Shown in pieces: positions 1 to 8,274 of a DNA stretch of 64,000 nucleotides (position 1 is its first letter; every line of letters starts with the position of its first letter). The position numbers and the translations under genes were made by a program. The stretch lies in contig JABJAH010000063.1 in assembly GCA_018666155.1 (NCBI GenBank), positions 1 to 64,000 of the forward strand, in the 5' to 3' direction. The stretch comes from Rhodospirillaceae bacterium. GTDB taxonomy: Bacteria > Pseudomonadota > Alphaproteobacteria > Rhodospirillales > Rhodospirillaceae. The notes beneath the pieces were generated by a model, which was not told where the DNA came from, did no database searches, and was given only the letters and a program-made list of their open reading frames with translations.

Positions 1-1251
1 CAAGCAAACATAGCCGCACTCAAAGCCGGGCATGCTTATGGTGAAACGGCTGAAATGTCGGGCGATATTCAGCAAACACACGTGGCCGAAGTTGAATTCG
101 CGCCCGGGGAGTATCGACTCGTCACCGGTGCAGAAGCGCTGTCCTGGGGTTTGGTGGCAGGGTGTCAGCTCGCCGGAATAGATATGACCTTCTGTTCGTA
201 TCCGATCACGCCGTCGTCTCCGATCCTGCATATCTTGTCACGCCTTAAGAATTTTGGCGTCACGACATTTCAGGCTGAAGATGAGATCGCTGCCGCATGT
301 TCCGCAATTGGTGCATCCTATGCTGGCAACATGGGCATTACGGCTAGCTCTGGCCCCGGCATTGCGTTGAAGACCGAAGCGATTGGTTTGGCAATCTCAA
401 CGGAGCTGCCGCTGATCATCGTCAACACGCAACGGGCTGGCCCATCTACGGGATTGCCGACCAAGACAGAGCAGTCGGATTTATTCCTGACGGTCTGGGG
501 TCGCAACGGAGATGCGCCAATGGTTGTGCTGTCAGCCAAGTCGCCCAGTGATTGTTTTGAAGTCGGGATTGAAGCCGTGCGCTTGGCAACAAAGTATATG
601 ACTCCCGTGTTCCTGCTTTCCGATGGATACATCGCCAATGCGGCAGAGCCCTGGTTGATTCCTTCTCTATCTGACTATGAGCCGTTCCCGGTTTCGTATC
701 GGTCGGAAGTTGAAGGGTTTCAGCCGTTCAGTCGGGACGATGAAACGTTGGCACGGCCGTGGGTGAAGCCCGGCACGCCAGGCCTGACGCATCGCATCGG
801 CGGCATCGAAAAAGCTGACGGATCGGGAAATATTTCTTACGACCCCGAAAACCATCAGCGCATGACAGATTTGCGCACGAACAAGATCGCCGGTATCGCA
901 AAGGACATTCCCGCCCAGGCCGTTGAGCTGGGGAACGAAGGGGGCAAGCTTGCTGTCGTCGGTTGGGGGTCAACCTATGGGCCGATCAATCGGGCCGTTG
1001 CCAATATGCGGGATGCTGGGCTCGATGCTGCTCACATTCACATTCGCAACCTTTGGCCATTGCCAGAGAATTTGATCGAACTGCTCGGCAAGTACGAGAA
1101 AGTCCTGGTGGCTGAAATGAACAATGGTCAGATGTTGACGTTCTTGCGCAGCCAAACCCGCCAAGAGATCGACGGCCACCTCAAGGTGACGGGTCAGCCG
1201 TTGACCATCAGAGAAGTTGAAGACGCTATTCGCGCCCGCGTGCAAGGTTAG
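1..1251 (+). CDS. korA: 2-oxoacid:ferredoxin oxidoreductase, alpha subunit (5' end outside window)
   Basis: The reading frame is open from base 1, so the gene starts upstream; the ATG at 55 is internal. The visible part is the pyrimidine-binding and C-terminal region of the alpha subunit, with the family motif YPITPSSP near the start, then QAEDEIAAACSAIGAS and the GPG loop. The residues before base 55 (ALKAGHAYGETAE) look like the linker that follows a fused gamma domain, so the full protein is probably a gamma-alpha fusion of about 600 residues. It oxidatively decarboxylates a 2-oxoacid, most likely 2-oxoglutarate, to the acyl-CoA and reduces ferredoxin. The beta-subunit gene follows after 25 bases. 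The exact substrate is inferred, not shown. Confidence 0.88.
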   Translation, partial: QANIAALKAGHAYGETAEMSGDIQQTHVAEVEFAPGEYRLVTGAEALSWGLVAGCQLAGIDMTFCSYPITPSSPILHILSRLKNFGVTTFQAEDEIAAACSAIGASYAGNMGITASSGPGIALKTEAIGLAISTELPLIIVNTQRAGPSTGLPTKTEQSDLFLTVWGRNGDAPMVVLSAKSPSDCFEVGIEAVRLATKYMTPVFLLSDGYIANAAEPWLIPSLSDYEPFPVSYRSEVEGFQPFSRDDETLARPWVKPGTPGLTHRIGGIEKADGSGNISYDPENHQRMTDLRTNKIAGIAKDIPAQAVELGNEGGKLAVVGWGSTYGPINRAVANMRDAGLDAAHIHIRNLWPLPENLIELLGKYEKVLVAEMNNGQMLTFLRSQTRQEIDGHLKVTGQPLTIREVEDAIRARVQG

Positions 1252-1276
1252 TTCGCGCGGCTATTGGAGAAGTACT

Positions 1277-2299
1277 ATGAACATTCAGGTCGAACCCGCG
1301 AAACTTAAGGCTAAGGATTTTGCCTCGGACCAAGAAGTCCGGTGGTGTCCTGGTTGTGGGGATTACGCAATCCTGAAGGCGGTGCAAGTTGCCCTGGCTA
1401 ATATGGGGGCTGAGCCTGATAACACAGTTTTTGTCTCTGGCATCGGCTGTGCCGCTCGCTTTCCGTATTACATGGCGACGTACGGGTTTCATACTATCCA
1501 TGGTCGTGCGCCAGCGGTTGCGTCCGGGGTGAAGCTGGCTAATCCGGATCTTGATGTTTGGATCGTCTCTGGCGACGGCGATGCGTTGTCCATTGGTGGC
1601 AATCATCTTTTGCATGTTCTTCGCCGCAATATGGACGTGCAGTTCCTGCTCTTTAACAACGAGATTTATGGTCTGACCAAGGGGCAATATTCTCCGACAT
1701 CGCGTGTTGGTCAGAAGTCACCTTCGACGCCACAAGGCTCCATTGATTCGCCGGTTGACGCCTGTACCTTTGCGCTCGGTTGCAATGCAAGGTTCGTGGC
1801 GCGTGGGATAGATATCCAGGCGAAGGACTTAGGCCACCTCTTCACCAGAGCCCGTGATCATAAAGGCGCGTCGTTTGTTGAAATTATTCAAAACTGCATC
1901 GTGTTCAACGACGACGCCTTTGCCCACTTCACAGCAAAGAATGTAGCCAAGGAAACGCAAATTCATGTGGCTCATGGTGAAAAACTGATTTACGGCGCCG
2001 AATCAAACAAAGGCCTGCGCGTTAAGCCGGGCTCGTTCGAACTCGAGGCTGTGACCATTGGTGAAGATGGTGTCACCGAAGACGATATTTTGGTGCACGA
2101 CGAAACCAACCGCGTCCTTGCCAGCCTTCTTGTCGCGATGAAGCCACCTTCAATGCCTGTGGCTCTCGGTGTCATTTACTGCGATCCCGCGCCATCCTAT
2201 GAGCAGGCCGTCAAAGACCAAGTGGAAGCGGCCAAGGCCAAAGGCCTCGGTGATATGGATACACTGCTCCGCTCTGGCAGTACCTGGACTGTATCGTAA
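1277..2299 (+). CDS. korB: 2-oxoacid:ferredoxin oxidoreductase, beta subunit
   Basis: This 340-residue protein is the thiamine diphosphate-binding subunit that pairs with the alpha subunit just upstream. The N-terminal motif WCPGCGDYAIL, the GIGCAARFPYY segment and the GDGDALSIGGNH metal/TPP-binding loop are all typical of KorB/PorB. The start at 1277 is preferred over an upstream in-frame GTG-type start at 1217 because a GGAG sits a few bases ahead and the upstream start would run into korA. The length fits 2-oxoglutarate:ferredoxin oxidoreductase beta subunits. The DctP-type gene begins only 8 bases after its stop, so the three genes are probably co-transcribed. Confidence 0.9.
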   Translation: MNIQVEPAKLKAKDFASDQEVRWCPGCGDYAILKAVQVALANMGAEPDNTVFVSGIGCAARFPYYMATYGFHTIHGRAPAVASGVKLANPDLDVWIVSGDGDALSIGGNHLLHVLRRNMDVQFLLFNNEIYGLTKGQYSPTSRVGQKSPSTPQGSIDSPVDACTFALGCNARFVARGIDIQAKDLGHLFTRARDHKGASFVEIIQNCIVFNDDAFAHFTAKNVAKETQIHVAHGEKLIYGAESNKGLRVKPGSFELEAVTIGEDGVTEDDILVHDETNRVLASLLVAMKPPSMPVALGVIYCDPAPSYEQAVKDQVEAAKAKGLGDMDTLLRSGSTWTVS

Positions 2300-2307
2300 G
2301 CGGTCCG

Positions 2308-3414
2308 ATGAAACGCCGCTCTTTCCTTAAGACGGCGGCGGTCGGTGGCTCTACGGTCGCGGCGTCGACGTTGCCCGCACCGGCGATCTCCCAAGGCCTT
2401 AAAGAATGGCGCATGGTAACCAGCTGGCCGAAGGGTCTGCCTGGACTCGGCACAGGCGCAGAACGCCTGGCAGAACGCATCACCACTCTTTCCGGCGGGC
2501 GGATCACTGTGAAGGTGTATTCCGCTGGCGAGCTCGTCCCACCTCTTGGCACGTTTGATGCGGTTGCCGATGGCACAGCGCAACTGGGCCACGACGCCGC
2601 CTATTACCATCTTGGTAAGTCAGAAGGTTGCGCATTCTATACGTCCTTTCCGTGGGGCTTCACGGCCAATGAAATCGAAGCTTGGGTCCAATACGGGAAT
2701 GGTCAGACGCTGTGGGACGAGTTGTACAAACCCTTCGGCATCCGCGGCTTTCTCGCCGGGAACACCGGTACTCAAATGCTGGGGTGGTTCAGTAAAGAAA
2801 TTAATTCGGTTGAAGACCTCAAGGGTCTGAAGTTTCGCGCGCCGGGGAACCAAGGCAAAATCCTTCAAAAGCTTGGCGCGACACCGGTCGTTTTGTCCGG
2901 CGGTGAGATTTTTCCAGCGTTGCAGTCTGGCGCGATTGATGGCGCGGAATGGGTCGGACCCTACAATGATTTGTCACTCGGCTTTTACCAAGTCTGCAAA
3001 TATTACTATTCCTACGGCTACCATGAGCCCGGCGCTGCGCTGCAATTGATGATCAATGAGGAAGCGTGGCAATCTTTGGACAGTGAGCTTCAAGCCATCG
3101 TCAAGGCGTCCGCGGACGTGGCCAACCAAGACATGCTGGCAGAGTACAACGCGCGGTCAGGCCCAGCGCTCCGCACACTTGTCCAAGAGCACGGTGTTCA
3201 GGTCAAAGCGTTGCCTGAAGAGGTGCTGCTGGCAAGCGGACGAGCAGCGAACGAAGTGCTCAACGAGGTTTATGAGGGCGGCACACCTGTCGTCCGCAAG
3301 ATTTGCGAAGATTTCCTCGCGTTTCGAAAAGACATCATGCCCTGGACCCGCATCAGCGAGCAGGCTTTTATCAATGCCCGCCGCCTCCCATTTGAGTTTG
3401 GGTTAAAAGTCTAA
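2308..3414 (+). CDS. TRAP transporter solute-binding protein, TakP-like (2-oxoacid type)
   Basis: This 368-residue periplasmic binding protein starts with a Tat signal peptide (KRRSFLKTAAVGG, with cleavage probably after an Ala-rich stretch near residue 28). The body matches the DctP superfamily. The segment GAEWVGPYND followed by KYYYSYGYHEPG closely resembles the 2-oxoacid-binding proteins of the TakP group, in which these residues frame the ligand and a sodium ion. It follows korB by 8 bases, which suggests uptake of a 2-oxoacid that feeds the oxidoreductase. Its likely permease genes lie just beyond on the opposite strand. Family assignment is strong; ligand identity is inference. Confidence 0.85.
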   Translation: MKRRSFLKTAAVGGSTVAASTLPAPAISQGLKEWRMVTSWPKGLPGLGTGAERLAERITTLSGGRITVKVYSAGELVPPLGTFDAVADGTAQLGHDAAYYHLGKSEGCAFYTSFPWGFTANEIEAWVQYGNGQTLWDELYKPFGIRGFLAGNTGTQMLGWFSKEINSVEDLKGLKFRAPGNQGKILQKLGATPVVLSGGEIFPALQSGAIDGAEWVGPYNDLSLGFYQVCKYYYSYGYHEPGAALQLMINEEAWQSLDSELQAIVKASADVANQDMLAEYNARSGPALRTLVQEHGVQVKALPEEVLLASGRAANEVLNEVYEGGTPVVRKICEDFLAFRKDIMPWTRISEQAFINARRLPFEFGLKV

Positions 3415-3422
3415 CCCGCCTG

Positions 3423-3830
3423 TCAGGTATTGATGATCTGGCCCTCGGCCAAGGCCGTGACGTCGATCTCGATCATTAATTCTGGAAGAGCCAGGGATGA
3501 GATTTCGACGATGGTGTCGGCGGGATAGGGCGGCGTGAACCATTTTTCTCTGAGCTCAAGAATTTTCGGGAAGTTTGAAATATCAGTGAGATAGATCACG
3601 ACCTTAACGATACGGCTCATGTCGCTTCCGGCCGCCTCCAACACAGCTTGGATATTCTGAAAAGTTTGCTCAGCCTGGGCGTCAAAATCCCCAGCGCCAA
3701 CTAGGTTGCCCGCTGAATCAATTGCGGCCTGGCCGGACATCATAATGAGGTCACCAACTCTATAGCCTTGCGCAATGCGAAAGGCTTCGAACGGATCGGG
3801 GTCGGTTTTTATGCGAATGGCATCGGTCAC
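3423..3830 (-). CDS. RidA-family protein (YjgF/YER057c/UK114), non-canonical
   Basis: This 135-residue protein has the RidA fold signature: an N-terminal region with GDLIMMSGQAAID, the AEQTFQNIQAVLEAAGSDM helix, and a C-terminal LPELMIEIDVTALAEG strand. RidA enzymes hydrolyse reactive enamine/imine intermediates using an arginine in a PAR motif before the last strands. Here the matching segment is PYPADTIV, with no arginine, so classical imine deaminase activity is doubtful. It lies 12 bases downstream of dctM, so it is probably the last gene of a dctQ-dctM-ridA operon, and it converges on the binding-protein gene with an 8-base gap. Confidence 0.82.
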   Translation of the reverse strand: MTDAIRIKTDPDPFEAFRIAQGYRVGDLIMMSGQAAIDSAGNLVGAGDFDAQAEQTFQNIQAVLEAAGSDMSRIVKVVIYLTDISNFPKILELREKWFTPPYPADTIVEISSLALPELMIEIDVTALAEGQIINT

Positions 3831-3842
3831 AATGAGGATTCC

Positions 3843-5369
3843 TTATTCAGGCAGTAGGTTCTCGAACGTGTCGATGGGTGGCGCCGTACTTTTCGTGGGG
3901 TCGCCCAGTAGGTCGTTGAATTGATCAATCTCACCGATCATTCCAGGCTGGGTCGCTGTGCCGCTAGTGTCGACCGGCGCGGCATAGGTTTCGTTGCCAA
4001 ATAGAACGTCAGGTAGCCATGTGGCGAGGTCAGGAACCAGCCAAATCAGCGCCATTCCGACAATTTGTAGCCCAACAAAGGGCAGCGCCCCGCGATAAAT
4101 ATCGAGGGTTTTTATCGCGGAATCGGCGACGCCCCGGAGGTAGAACAGGGCAAAACCGAAAGGTGGAGTCAGGAAGCTGGTTTGCAAGTTCATACCAATC
4201 AATACCCCGAGCCAGATGGGGTCGACGCCGAGGCGAATAAGCACTGGCGCGGCAATGGGCACGGTTATGAATATGATCTCAAAGGTGTCGAGAAAGAACC
4301 CTAGGACGAAGATCACGAGCATCACAATAAACACGGCCCCGGCCGTGCCACCGGGCATCGCCGCAAGAATGCCGAACACCAGGTCTTCGCCGCCCAGTCC
4401 CCGGAACACCAAACTGAAGACGGACGCGCCGAGCAAAATGACAAACACCATCGAGCTGATCATCATGGTCGACCGCGTCACTTCCCTCAGAACCGGCAAC
4501 GTCATCCGGCCTTTGAAGGCCGCCAAGATCATGGCGCCGACCGCACCTACGGACGCGGACTCTGTTGGGGTAGCGACGCCACCAAGAATCGAACCCAAGA
4601 CAGCAAAAATGAGTACTAGCGGCGGCACAAGTGCGCCAAGCACACGTCTTGGTAGGGTTGCTCGTTGCGCCGGGTCTAGCTCGAGGGCGGGGCAGGAGTC
4701 GGGGTCGGTGATCGCGCGATATCCGATCCACACCATATAGAGGATAACCAACATCAATCCTGGAAGAATCGCCCCGGCAAATAATTGTCCTACGGAAAGA
4801 GGATCAGGGGCAAAATTACCCATCTCCAATTGGGCTTGCTGGTTTGCGCCCTGGAGAATATCGCCCATGAAGATCAAAACCGTTGAGGGCGGAATGATTT
4901 GGCCCAGCGTTCCTGACGCGCAAATTGCACCGGTCGAAAGTTTTGGGTCGTAGCCGGCCCGGGTCATGACCGGCAAACTCAACAAGCCCATGGTGACAAC
5001 GGTGGCACCGACAATGCCGGTCGACGCTGCAAGTAACGCGCCAACCAAAATGACAGAAAACCCCAGACCACCGCGAACAGCGCCAAACAGTTCACCCATA
5101 ATCATAAGGAGCTGCTCGGCGATTTTTGATCGCTCAAGCATGACCCCCATGAACACGAATAGGGGGACGGCAACGAGCACTTCGTTCGTCATGGTACCGA
5201 AGTAACGCGAGGCTAAGGCTGTAAGTAGACTCGGCTCAAATATCCCAAGGCCGATTCCCAAGCCACCAAAGGCCAGTGCGGTTCCTGCCAGAGTAAAGGC
5301 GACGGGATAACCAGCCAGCACCACCAGAATGGTGACGAGGAACATTAGAGCGGAGAGAACTTCTCCCAT
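3843..5369 (-). CDS. dctM: TRAP transporter large permease, DctM family
   Basis: This large integral membrane protein (508 residues) has about a dozen hydrophobic segments and matches the DctM subunit of tripartite ATP-independent periplasmic transporters. It carries typical loops such as SGTLGQIIPPS and the proline-glycine-rich segment FLTPPFGFALFYLRG. It is longer than the usual 425-450 residues; the extra part includes a polar C-terminal tail of about 60 residues. The ATG at 5369 overlaps the dctQ stop by one base; a GTG one codon upstream (5372) is an alternative. DctM uses an ion gradient to move the solute delivered by the binding protein. The convergent TakP-like gene is its probable partner. 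Confidence 0.9.
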   Translation of the reverse strand: MGEVLSALMFLVTILVVLAGYPVAFTLAGTALAFGGLGIGLGIFEPSLLTALASRYFGTMTNEVLVAVPLFVFMGVMLERSKIAEQLLMIMGELFGAVRGGLGFSVILVGALLAASTGIVGATVVTMGLLSLPVMTRAGYDPKLSTGAICASGTLGQIIPPSTVLIFMGDILQGANQQAQLEMGNFAPDPLSVGQLFAGAILPGLMLVILYMVWIGYRAITDPDSCPALELDPAQRATLPRRVLGALVPPLVLIFAVLGSILGGVATPTESASVGAVGAMILAAFKGRMTLPVLREVTRSTMMISSMVFVILLGASVFSLVFRGLGGEDLVFGILAAMPGGTAGAVFIVMLVIFVLGFFLDTFEIIFITVPIAAPVLIRLGVDPIWLGVLIGMNLQTSFLTPPFGFALFYLRGVADSAIKTLDIYRGALPFVGLQIVGMALIWLVPDLATWLPDVLFGNETYAAPVDTSGTATQPGMIGEIDQFNDLLGDPTKSTAPPIDTFENLLPE

Positions 5370-5935
5370 CACGCACCTATTTCTGACTGATAAATAGAGG
5401 CCGATGCGGTGGTGGGAGAATGTTCATCACGTCCGTTTAAGAACAACGTGCGCCGCGCGATCAAGGCGAGCCCTTGAAGAGAGATCACAGCGCAGAACAC
5501 CCAGATCGTGGATTTGAGGACATACAATCCGGGCATCCCGTTTGCTTGGGATGAAGGTTCAAGAATGGACCACGAAGCGAGGACGAATTGCGATGACGTC
5601 CACGCCAGCACCGCCATCCAAGGCAGAAGAAACAGCAGTGTGCCTAAAATATCGACCCACGCCTTTGTCCGCGGCGAAAATCGCGCGTAAGCGATGTCGA
5701 CGTTGACGTGTCCGCCGTGCAACAGCGTGAACCCCGCGCCAACCATAAATACCACGGCGTGCTGCCACACGTAGAGTTCCTGCATCCACGGGAAGCCGAT
5801 CGAGAACCCGTAGCGCAAAACGACGACAAGAAAGCAGGTCAGCACGCAGCCCAATGTGAGCCAGGCAACGACGCGCCCGATCCATTCATTGGCTGCATCA
5901 ACCGCAGCGACAAAGGCGGCAAGTCCATTTAGCAA
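5369..5935 (-). CDS. dctQ: TRAP transporter small permease, DctQ family
   Basis: This 188-residue membrane protein has four hydrophobic segments, as expected for DctQ. Recognisable family features are the WIGRVVAWLTLG first helix, the FPWMQELYVWQHAVVFMVGAG segment region, and the HGGHVNVDIAY loop, which is highly conserved in the mannitol/chloroaromatic (TakQ-like) subgroup. It is the first gene of the minus-strand operon and overlaps dctM. A 188-base intergenic region separates it from the divergent cyclic-nucleotide-binding gene and must hold both promoters. Confidence 0.88.
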   Translation of the reverse strand: MLNGLAAFVAAVDAANEWIGRVVAWLTLGCVLTCFLVVVLRYGFSIGFPWMQELYVWQHAVVFMVGAGFTLLHGGHVNVDIAYARFSPRTKAWVDILGTLLFLLPWMAVLAWTSSQFVLASWSILEPSSQANGMPGLYVLKSTIWVFCAVISLQGLALIARRTLFLNGRDEHSPTTASASIYQSEIGA

Positions 5936-6036
5936 CGTATATTCCCCCTTCCGCGTTTCTAGCAGGACTGGTGAACAGGCGCTACAACGGCACCTTCTTT
6001 GGGGGTTTCAAAAATGCGGGGATTTAGGATAAATCT

Positions 6037-6065
6037 TTGTCGAGTCCCCGTCTCCCGTCTACAAT
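6037..6065 (+). promoter_or_regulatory. Predicted sigma70-type promoter of the cNMP-binding gene
   Basis: TTGTCG (6037-6042) and TACAAT (6060-6065) are separated by exactly 17 bases. This gives a -10 box with five of six consensus bases and a predicted start about 50 bases ahead of the ATG at 6124. This is pattern recognition only. Confidence 0.5.
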
Positions 6066-6123
6066 GGAGTTGGGGTAAGGTGCCCATCGGTCGGTAACGA
6101 GCCGGCGACTAAGGTTAGGTGTT

Positions 6124-6714
6124 ATGGTTCAATCGCTCGATGAGCACGCTATTGAGGTGGTTAATTACCCTAAGGGAACGACCCTGTTTCGCCAGGGTGA
6201 GCCCGGTAATGCAGCCTTTCTCGTAAACGGGGGGTCGATCGGGATCTACCGTGAGGTCGAGGACAAGCGCGTGCCTCTGGCGACCTTGCGCAAGGGCGAG
6301 CTGTTCGGTGAGATGGCCGTGATTGACGGCAGCCCACGGATGGCGTCAGCCATTACCCTAGAGGACTCCACTCTGACGATGATCTCCGTTGAGCTCATGT
6401 CCGAGAAAATGAAAAAGACGGACCCGTTTATTAAAGCACTGATCACGATGCTGCTTGGCAATTTGCGCAGCGTTCACGATAGCTACACACCGAAATCGCG
6501 TAGCCTGCTCGATTCAGTCAGCACCTTGAGCCGGCAATGTGATGCCCTCACCAAGTTTCTCACCGATAGCGAAGACATCGATTTGGATGTGGATGTTGCG
6601 GTTAAGGTTGGTGAACTCAACGAAATTGTCGCTGAGCTCCAAGGCATTGCGGATGATAATCGCGACAAAGAACGTCGCGGTGACGCGCTGCCACCGGCTG
6701 ACCCACCCACCTAG
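6124..6714 (+). CDS. Cyclic nucleotide-binding domain protein without a DNA-binding domain
   Basis: Residues of about 15-110 form a cNMP-binding beta-roll: KGTTLFRQGEPGNAAFLV near the start and the phosphate-binding cassette GELFGEMAVIDGSPRMAS. The protein then continues with a helical, charged C-terminal half (to residue 196) that contains no recognisable Crp-type helix-turn-helix. It is therefore not a Crp/Fnr transcription factor as it stands. It may be a stand-alone sensor or a partner of another protein; a possible coiled coil occupies the tail. A PhyH-family gene follows after 8 bases, so the two are probably one transcript. Function unknown beyond ligand-binding family. Confidence 0.8.
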   Translation: MVQSLDEHAIEVVNYPKGTTLFRQGEPGNAAFLVNGGSIGIYREVEDKRVPLATLRKGELFGEMAVIDGSPRMASAITLEDSTLTMISVELMSEKMKKTDPFIKALITMLLGNLRSVHDSYTPKSRSLLDSVSTLSRQCDALTKFLTDSEDIDLDVDVAVKVGELNEIVAELQGIADDNRDKERRGDALPPADPPT

Positions 6715-6722
6715 AGGTGGGC

Positions 6723-7565
6723 ATGGCGTCCGTCTCGATCACCAACGAACACCATGCAGCCTTTGACCGTGATGGTGTTATCTGTCTGCGTGGTGCAATT
6801 GATTCCGCGCTGATTGATGTCCTGGCTAAGGGCATAGATTCTTGTCTTGAGCGACCCGGTCCAAAGGGCCGCAATTTCAACACCGCTGAGTCGCCAGGCC
6901 GGTTTGCCGGCGATGTCTTTATGTGGACGTTCGATGATGACATGCGGCAATTTCTGTTAGATAGCCCGTTGGCTGAGATCGCTGCGTCATTTATGGAGTC
7001 TGACACCGCGGTTCATATGCTGGATCAAATGTTCGTCAAGGAGCCACACACACCGTCCCGAAGTCCGTGGCATCAAGATCAAACCTATATGTATGCTGAT
7101 GGCGAGCAGCTTATTTCAATCTGGGTGGCAGCGGATCCAGTTACGATTGAATCAGGGGCTGTGGAGTGGATTAAGGGGTCGCATCGGTCCGGTAGATTGT
7201 ATCAAGCGACTGGTTTTGACCCCACGATCACCTATGAAACTGATGACTTTGAAACGCTGCCTGATATTCAGTCTGATCGGAGCCAACACGACATAATCGC
7301 CTACGAGACCGAGCCAGGAGACATCGTCGTCAATCATTTGAGGACGCTTCATGCAGCGCCCGGCAATAGCACGGACCACCGCAGACGCGCTGTGGCGTAC
7401 CGTTTTACGGGAGACGATGCGTACTACGCGGTTCGTAAGAAAGGGTCTCAGCCCATCGTTGATCCCGGACTCGTCCAAGGCGACCCCATGCCGTGTGACG
7501 TCTTTCCCCGGTTATGGCCTGCACCGGTTAAAGCGCCGACCTTGAATGTCGATCGGGCTCGCTAA
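6723..7565 (+). CDS. Phytanoyl-CoA dioxygenase (PhyH) family protein
   Basis: This 280-residue protein belongs to the Fe(II)/2-oxoglutarate-dependent PhyH family. The metal-binding facial triad is visible as H-Q-D in SPWHQDQTYMYADG and a distal His in VVNHLRTLHAAPGNSTDHRRR; the arginine that follows probably binds 2-oxoglutarate. Such enzymes hydroxylate diverse small molecules, and the substrate cannot be read from the sequence. I prefer the ATG at 6723, with AGAGG just upstream, over the GTG at 6717. It is likely translated from the same transcript as the upstream cNMP-binding gene. Confidence 0.85.
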   Translation: MASVSITNEHHAAFDRDGVICLRGAIDSALIDVLAKGIDSCLERPGPKGRNFNTAESPGRFAGDVFMWTFDDDMRQFLLDSPLAEIAASFMESDTAVHMLDQMFVKEPHTPSRSPWHQDQTYMYADGEQLISIWVAADPVTIESGAVEWIKGSHRSGRLYQATGFDPTITYETDDFETLPDIQSDRSQHDIIAYETEPGDIVVNHLRTLHAAPGNSTDHRRRAVAYRFTGDDAYYAVRKKGSQPIVDPGLVQGDPMPCDVFPRLWPAPVKAPTLNVDRAR

Positions 7566-7571
7566 GACATA

Positions 7572-8093
7572 TTAGCCATAGGACGGAATGTCTGCCCAAC
7601 CGTAGGCCAACTCGTCCAGGTCAACGCTGCCATATCGTATGGTGCGGCTAGACACCAACGAGCCGCCGAGATGTTTATAGAATTCAGTCGCCGGATTGGT
7701 TTTCAAAACCCAAACAGCCAGTCCTTCAAATCCAGATTCTGACAATCGATTGCTCTCCGCCATGAACAGTCGCCGGCCATGACCGCCTTTCTGAAAGCCG
7801 GGCAAAATATAGAGACTTGAAATTTCAGCTTCGTGGCCCGGAATCACAGATCGAATACTGCCACCGCTAACGAATCCGACAATCTCGCCATCCTCATTCT
7901 CACTCACCAAGATGGGAGTGTCCTCACCCGACCGTTCAATGATTCGTGCCCAGGTAATCGCTCGGCTTTCGGATGTGACTTGGTTCAATTCTGCTTTCGG
8001 AATGATGCCAGCGTAGGTCGCCCGCCACGTTTTGACATGAACATTGGCGATGTGGGCCGCGTCTTCTATTTCAGCGGAGCGAATAGTCAGCAT
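7572..8093 (-). CDS. GNAT family N-acetyltransferase
   Basis: This 173-residue protein has the GNAT fold. It opens with LTIRSAEIEDAAHIANVHV, has the acetyl-CoA pyrophosphate-binding segment LPGFQKGGHGRRLF (Q/R-x-x-G-x-G/A type) in the middle, and ends with a YKHLGG motif near the C-terminus. It transfers an acetyl group from acetyl-CoA to an unknown amine. It converges on the PhyH gene with a 6-base gap and is divergent from the DUF1838 gene. Confidence 0.85.
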   Translation of the reverse strand: MLTIRSAEIEDAAHIANVHVKTWRATYAGIIPKAELNQVTSESRAITWARIIERSGEDTPILVSENEDGEIVGFVSGGSIRSVIPGHEAEISSLYILPGFQKGGHGRRLFMAESNRLSESGFEGLAVWVLKTNPATEFYKHLGGSLVSSRTIRYGSVDLDELAYGWADIPSYG

Positions 8094-8274
8094 GTCTTAG
8101 ATTGCACCTTCGCGAACACCAATCTCACGGAGAACCAGCGTATGGGAAAAAACAAGCGTTATCGCGAGTTTATCTGTCCATCGCGCGGATGTCGCGGAAC
8201 CAACGCATGGCGACCCCGGCATATCTGGTGACAATAAGCTTACGGGACCCACACATCACAAAAGGACCACCGCC

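Noticed and set aside
4216-4740. Long open frame on the plus strand inside dctM
   Set aside because: It is the antisense shadow of the membrane protein gene, with biased composition and no ribosome site or homology.
8142-8231. 29-codon frame (MGKNKRYREF onwards) between the GNAT and DUF1838 genes
   Set aside because: It is too short to judge, has only a weak ribosome site and no recognisable similarity.
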